64,000 nucleotides of DNA from Lucifuga dentata (lineage: Eukaryota > Chordata > Actinopteri > Ophidiiformes > Bythitidae), in the NCBI GenBank assembly GCA_014773175.1, contig VXCM01000332.1, forward strand, positions 1 through 64,000. Direction: 5' to 3'. Under the pieces are notes generated by a model that had not been told where the DNA came from, made no database searches, and saw nothing but the letters and a program-made list of their open reading frames with translations. The position numbers and the translations under genes were made by a program. Each line of letters opens with the position of its first letter. Position 1 is the first letter of the stretch. Positions 57,507 to 64,000 of the stretch are shown in pieces.

Positions 57507-60500
57507 TAATCATTTGATGCCACGACTTCTTTACATTAGCTACTCATAATTGCAAAATGCTTGAAAATCTTTCTCATGCTTTCATTTTTTTTTTCCAGAT
57601 GTTATTATTCATATCTCTTCTGTGTGAGTTAAATGGGAGAGGTATCAACAGTGAATAAGTTTCAAGCAAATATATTTAAATGGAAAATGAAAATTTAAAT
57701 GAAAAAAATTAATTGTGTGATTAAAAAGATATCATCACCTCATCAATGAAATAATTGTGAATATTACATTACTTTACAAATTGTTAAGGTTGAATTACAT
57801 GAAAATGACATTAGCAACAAGCTGTTTTTGGCAGTTTTAGACCTCCTTAGATGTGAGACAATAAGATGGTCTAAAGGAGTAATGCGTTTGCTTTAGTGGA
57901 GATGGCAGAATGGTAAGTGTCTAAAGGTGCAAGCTATTGTTCTATTATGAACTATTTTAAATATTCTGTGGGTTTTTGCAGATCCTCAGGCCCCAAGTGC
58001 TTTATTCATTGCTCCCCTCCCCCTTTTTTTTTTTTTTTTTTTTNTTTTTTTTTTTTTTTTTTTGCCTGAAAAGAGTTCACTTCATTTTCAGCTGTTGATC
58101 AGATGGCAAGACGTTAGAAAAGACGAGCAGCATTTTTCCTACACAAGTGTTCTCTTTGGATTTAAATGCAATCATCATAATCCCTCTGGTTTTTGGTGCA
58201 GTTACGAATGGCAGCTTGCAGGAGATCCTGGTGCAGAAAAATGGAGATGGACCATAATATTTTCTTGCCATTACTAGCTTTTGTAGCTTAATATTCAGTG
58301 CCTACAAACATCCCATATAATGGGATGACTTTATGGATTTATGCTTTTATTTTTTCTCCCCGTGGCCTTAAGTCCATTTTTCATTTTGCTAAAAAAGGTC
58401 TGCCAATGATTATGATTATTCTCAGAAAGACTGGCTCGTAGCTATTGATTTATTGCAGAGTGAATAGTCTTGAAGCACCAAGCACTTTTGAACATTGTGT
58501 ATTTCCAGTGTCGCCTGTTTTGTTAATAACAGTAAACTGTTTTTTTGGCTAAGACCAACATTGCCTTTACACGCAGGTCAATGGAACATTGAGTTGTCAT
58601 TTTACTGCATGTTTTGTTCTTCGTCTGTTGTCCAGTTTAGAAAGTCAATAATCTCGCCAATGCTATTATTCCAGCCAGCCGCTTTGTTTAATGTAGACAA
58701 CACAAAGCAAAAAACCTGAGAGCAGAACAGCAACTACAAGAGAGAGAACAGTTGCAACTAGTAAATTATCATCTGCTACACAGTTTCACAATCTTGCTTC
58801 TCCTCCAGATTCTGCTCCTTGAGGGCCTTGTGGTTCTCAACCTGTGCTGACTCTGCTTGCATCCAAGTGAGCAGCGCCGGCAAAACTCAGCCTTGTAGCA
58901 TGGAAGAGTTTTTTTTTTTTGTTTGTTTGTTTGTTTGTTTGTTTTTTTAATGTAAACACGCAGGGAGGTTCTCCGAGAATACGGGTGTCGGTGTGGCATC
59001 TCCCAAGGCTACCCTGAGCAAGACAAAGAAGCTTGGATTTACACAGAAATGTTTAATATTTAATGCAGAAACGCACTTCACACGAGAGTTGCAAACAGCA
59101 CAAGAAAGGATCACAAAAGACAGTCATATCATAATAGCTTGTAAGATGAATAATTCACCTTTGACCGTTTTTAATTCCTTATACACTGAACAATCAGCTG
59201 CCTCTATGGCGAAGCCGCTAAACCCTGAAGGGTTGCCACGTGGTTATACTTGTGTTTCATTGAATGACCAAATTCTCCCATAAATCAGGAGATTCTAAAT
59301 ACAATGTCTCCCATTTGCAGCTGTTAACCATTACCGTTATTCATCATAAATGGCGTTTAATGTTTGTCGTGGGTTTTCTGAATACGTTGTTTTTTTCCAA
59401 ACAAAAAAAAAGTTAAATGTTTGGGAGGATGAGAAGAAATCACACTAGTATGCTACTGGCGATAATGGCCCATCAGCGCAAGCCTACTTCACATCCATGC
59501 TCATCAGGGAGCCAGAGAAAGACAAGTAGCTTCATGGCGGCGCTTTAGTGCTACGGCCAAATGATGATGCACTTCGACATCAGAGATTCCCGTGGGAGTT
59601 GCATAAGCCTGAGGCTGGATCGCCACGTGGTGCTTGCAGTAGCAATTCAGAACAGGGATCAAAGGGGGCGAAATTAATGGAATGCAAGCACGAGTCAAGT
59701 AGGAATGACTTCTGAATACACTGATGTTTAGAAATTAAGACCATTTGAAGACCCATCCCGTCATCCTCCTGATGAAAAATGTCAATCCATCCCTTGCATT
59801 TATATGATAATGTTGTAAGTGTGTCATCGTCTACATGCAGCACTCCTTCTAAAGTGTGGTGTGAAAGCAAAGGTCCGGCAGCTAAATCTGGATAACCGAA
59901 CATGTACGCGTTCCAAAAAACTGATTGAGATCAGCTGTCAGCAGCTGCAGTTGAGCCAACTGCTTTTTGGGTTATCTGGCCAGGGATGAGCGCTGTTTTT
60001 TTTTTTTTTTTTTTTTTCCTTCTCTCTTCTTCCCTGAGTAAGCGATTTAGTGTGCAGTTTGGAACGAGACTCATTTCACCAAGCGTGGCCTTGAGAAAAG
60101 AGAGAAGAGAGTGTGTCAGGAAACCGGAGCTCTACATATGAGTTCTTGTTGAATTTGCATATCGCAGAAGAAAGTTGTTTCCTACTCATTTTAGCAGCCA
60201 CCTGTATTGTTGAGAAATGTGACACTTTCACTTTATTAGCATTTCAACCTTGAAAACAGTTTGTGGGAAATCCCACAGAATTTCTCATTTTTAATAGATT
60301 TCAGAATGAGATGAGGTTAGTTTTTATAAAGATTGACTTATTTTCATAAACTTATTTTAAATATTGCCACACATAATTCCTGATTCGTTTTTTTGAATCA
60401 CTTATTGGCTGCTTTCTTTCTTTATGCTTTGCTGAAGTTGCNCCCCCCCCCCCCAACCGCAGGTTTTGCTTTTCATGGCTCACAGAAACCATGAGCCAGG

Positions 60501-61466
60501 TGTTGTCATTAGAATTTGTTTTGCAAGCGGGATTATGCTGGATTAAATCTGCTTTATTCAAAAATCTTATCTCAAATCAGTTTTAATTCAAAGTATACAG
60601 CTGAGCTGATTTATACATAATTAATTTTATATCCTGCCTTAATGTCTTCACGTCCAGGTAGAGATTTACACAGAAAGCACAGAGTCTGTAAATATTGATG
60701 GCATGTCTGGTGGTCAGAAGGGATTTCTTGATTTTTATTTTTCAAATGAAATTTTGAGGGATGATGCATCTTTTTGCTGCGCTCCAGTATTCAAAAATGC
60801 CACTTATTGGCTACAGTTAAACCTTAAACTTTAAAATCGAACATTAATCACATCCACCTGTAGACCAGTTTTGACCAAATTGAATGGATGATGCATTGCT
60901 GGAGGATCAACGTAAAGAACACTGATAAATGTGATGGAGTTAACATTAGTTGTCATAACTGTGAGTCTTTGAGCGATCAAGTGTCAAGTTGCTTCCAGTC
61001 ATGGGAAAGAAAGTTTTAAGTCCCACAGAGCCTCTTTCTCTGGCAGTTAAATCTAGTTTTATATCTGACACATGAATATATACAGTTAAATTGAATAAAC
61101 ACTTGTTCTACTTTGTTTTCAGTGGGTAACCTAAGCACACCACGTAAAAAGTTAGCAAAACACATTCAGGCCATTTTCTAGGCAGAGAGACTGAAACGAG
61201 GAAGGAAAACTTCGGTGGAATGTTGCTTCTGGTTTTGTCCACATTTCGTCTGTTGGTGTCTTTGCACAGCAGAGCAGTTCGCTTTTTGAGACAATGAATT
61301 GGCACGATGTTTGTCATATGGTCAAGCACACACACGCACACACCCCATTTATTTCACCATTTTATTCTGTTTTCCTCTTTTCTCTTCCTCCTCCCAGTAT
61401 TTGTACAGTAGCCTCATTTCTGAATGTTTTCCCCGAGGGTAATGTGAGAGACAGGACCAGACAAGC

Positions 61467-61517
<51 letters not shown>
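61467..61517. repeat. (CT)n microsatellite
   Basis: About 25 CT units with one TTT interruption, inside the GRB2 intron. Confidence 0.9.
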
Positions 61518-61520
<3 letters not shown>

Positions 61521-63355
61521 GAGTTCCACTAGTCTTAATCAAAGTAAAGATTAATACACTAATTTAAAATTGAGAGCAAATACAGTTGTCACGTCTTTGC
61601 AGAGAAGTAGTGGGAGGATGCTGCAAACAAAAAACATCTATGTATATTTTTTTTAATTCTTGTTTGGTTTTTTTTAAGACAATAATTACAGAATAATGAC
61701 TTAAGTTTTGAATGTGATTTTCTGGAAATTCATTCAGGAATTTTACATAAATGTGCATTCTGTCTCGAAAGGGATCAGAGTGCAGTTGAACTGCAATGTG
61801 TTTACAAGTTTCATGACAGGAAAAAAAAACACGAATAATTACATATGAGTGTTTAAAACACTATATATTTGCCAAAATATAGTTAAGTACACAGCTTGTG
61901 TTTTGCTTTCTCATGTGCGTAACAGTCGGACTGAAGCAGGTTAGGGTATCTTTAGCCACATTTTGTTCAAACTGAGTGTGGAACATACAAGAAAGAAGAG
62001 GATGATACTGTAGCAATAATTTCAAATGTGTCTTTGGCCGTTTTGCTGCATTTCCTCTGAAAACCTGTTGCAAGTGGACTTCATCATAAGTGACACAAAG
62101 CCTGTCGCCACTGCTGTTCTCTGATGGAGGAACCTACAGACTTTTAATGCCCATTTTTCAAGCCTAGCGTGTAACACTGAAGAGATTCTAGGCAGTATTG
62201 TTTTAAGTCTCATTCACAGAACCATGAGTGCAGCAACAGGAGTTAGTAGCTAGCTGTTAGCTTCACTCGTAATTTCTTTTTCCTCAGCAGTTTTCAGTGC
62301 AAGTTGGTGAGCAAGAGCCGCCACTGCAGTAAAAATGCCTGTGGTCAGTCACAACAAGAGGTAGCTGCAAACAGCCCCGACTGTCAAGAGTGTGTTTTGG
62401 TGAAAAACGTAGTGGTTTTACAGCTTTAAACTTCATGATGTAGAGGGTAAAAATACGTTTGGGATACCTTTGTTCTGATTTCTTATTTATAAAGTGAATT
62501 ATGGGTTTCAAAATGGCAAGATCCAACCTTTTGAGGGATTTATACAGAACAACATCGACGCCAAAATATTACAATAATGCGTCCCCAGAGGATTCAGGCA
62601 GTGGATTCAGCTTGTCGCCAATTTGATTTTTTTATTTGCTAGACTGCCTAACTTTAAGCAGTGTGGAGACCAAAAATAGCATTCTGGCAAAAAAAAAAAG
62701 AAAAAAAAACAAATGCAAGGGTCTGTTCTGCATCAGTGTGGGTGTGTCACTTTGGTACTTGTGAGAAAATGGACTACAACAGCTTTGCGGTTTAATACCC
62801 CTCTTAGATGGGATTGTACAGATCTGGAAAGTTATCATCGCACAGTAATTTTTCCTGTATATCCTTGCAGAATAAATAAATGAAGAAATGGTAGTAATAG
62901 AACAATACTACAAGGTAAATGCTAAAAGGGTATCCTAGTTGGCGTGTGTGTTTACTTCATTGGCCAAAACAGTGCCTCTTTTTTTATTTATTAAATGGGT
63001 TCTAGTCAGATTGTCAGAATGCATATGTTGGAGGGTAGCTGGACCAAATAAAGTTTGATTTTGTTTATCAGCACTTTTAAAAATTTTTGATCACCCACTC
63101 TGTCTCCTTGTAGCACTCCCCTTAGCTCTCCTGTTCTCACTCATTTTTCAAAAGAAATTCCCTTCCATGCCTCCACCGGGTATCTGTGTGTTGTTGCAGG
63201 TAGAAATGAAGGTCAGATGTGGCTAAAGTTCAGATATGCCTTGGAAATGCCAGTGAAATCATTGGCTAAAGAGTACAATGCTAATCCTTCATCTTCTGAC
63301 AGCAGTCATTTTGGATTCTATTTGACTCACTGACCTTTTGTTTAATATATTTTTT

Positions 63356-64000
63356 TAACCCTTTAAACTCTGCAATAGAAAGGGTCTGCCAGAACGTATG
63401 TTGATATATCCCCAAACTCTGTGCAATCCAAGCTGAAAGACTATGTAAATCAATGACCAAAATAACTGGAAAACTATTAAAATTGTGTCATAATTTAAAA
63501 AAAAAAATGCAATAATAGGACATGTTTTAAGCAAATTTTATTCAATTGAACACACTGAACATGTTTATCCAAAAAATTGTCAATGTAAGAAAGATGAATT
63601 TAAAATATCTCTGAACATTTCAAACGTTATCTGGACAATGAACATTGTTCAGTATTTGAGATATGCTCATTTTGTGAGCAGGTCTTTTTTTTTTTTTTTT
63701 TTTTTAAAAGTATGTTCATTTGTGCAAGTCATGGGAGTTCCTGTCCACAATGACACACAGGCACTTTGCATGTGTCGCATGCATAGCTGGTGTGTTTCTC
63801 CCACACAACCTGCACTTTCTGTAATCCTCTTGTTTCGTTTTTGGATTCTTCTTTGGTCAATGTAGGATAAGCAACTCTGTTCCTGCCATCCTCTCTCCCC
63901 CTCTCTCTCCTGTCCACTTGGCTTCCCAAAACCATGTATTAACATCATAGGTTGGTCCATGAACAATATGGCTGCCCATGATTGATCGATATACCATAGT
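63356..64000 (-). mobile_element. piggyBac-derived element, end inside window
   Basis: A TTAA at 63356 is followed by CCCTTTAAACTCTGC, a piggyBac-like terminus. On the minus strand (about 63670-63935) degenerate frames read YACDTCKVPVCHCGQELP and TCTNEHTF, resembling the Cys-rich C-terminal zinc domain of piggyBac transposases (tsY.CdtCkvplC). The orientation, with the C-terminus toward the TTAA end, is right. The rest is beyond the window. Frameshifted, so probably dead. Confidence 0.6.

Noticed and set aside
58993..59283. 96-codon ORF in the GRB2 intron
   Set aside because: Does not resemble the next GRB2 exon or any family I recognise, and has no flanking splice signals in frame.

Overview
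This is vertebrate nuclear DNA, most likely from a teleost (probably percomorph) fish. The signs are widely spaced exons with GT-AG borders and fish-like protein sequence, many (CA)n, (CT)n, (GA)n and (ATCT)n microsatellites, and a dense mix of fish-type DNA transposons (TTAA-flanked elements, hAT, Tc1/mariner MITEs, piggyBac) and LINE tails. Nothing prokaryotic is present (no operons, no CRISPR). The ORFs outside the three genes below are short and look like chance or repeat-derived frames.

Layout. (1) 2094-35415, plus strand: the 3' two thirds or more of USP43, a ubiquitin-specific protease. Twelve coding exons join in a consistent reading frame and end at a clear stop; the exons carrying the catalytic Cys box lie upstream of the window. 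Introns hold most of the transposon debris. (2) 35416-51072: about 15.7 kb of intergenic DNA between the convergent ends of USP43 and an MCH receptor gene. It holds a piggyBac-like MITE, TTAA-flanked elements, and a 1.1 kb higher-order minisatellite at 44.2-45.3 kb. (3) 51073-52742, minus strand: a melanin-concentrating hormone receptor gene (MCHR1-like rhodopsin-class GPCR) in two coding exons. As given it has a one-base deletion in TM6 and an AT instead of GT at the expected splice donor, so it may be a decaying gene or contain sequence errors. (4) About 54440 to the end, plus strand: the start of GRB2, with a probable non-coding first exon, an exon with the ATG and the first 26 codons of the N-terminal SH3 domain, then more than 6.5 kb of intron running off the window. 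The MCH receptor and GRB2 are head to head with about 1.7 kb between them.

The genes do not form a functional pathway. USP43 is a deubiquitinase, MCHR1 a peptide-hormone GPCR and GRB2 an SH2/SH3 adaptor for receptor tyrosine kinases. The MCHR-GRB2 linkage recalls the human linkage of MCHR1 with the GRB2 relative GRAP2 on 22q13, which suggests an old paralogous block.

Assembly quality matters here. Eighteen single Ns occur. Five sit between two identical copies of 62-67 bases, and most others sit inside homopolymers or simple repeats. These look like contig ends joined without collapsing their overlap. One breaks a USP43 exon and one adds a false 21-residue repeat to the MCH receptor. I found no previously undescribed protein system. 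The most interesting items are the possible MCH receptor lesions, the TTAA-flanked long-TIR family, and the higher-order minisatellite.
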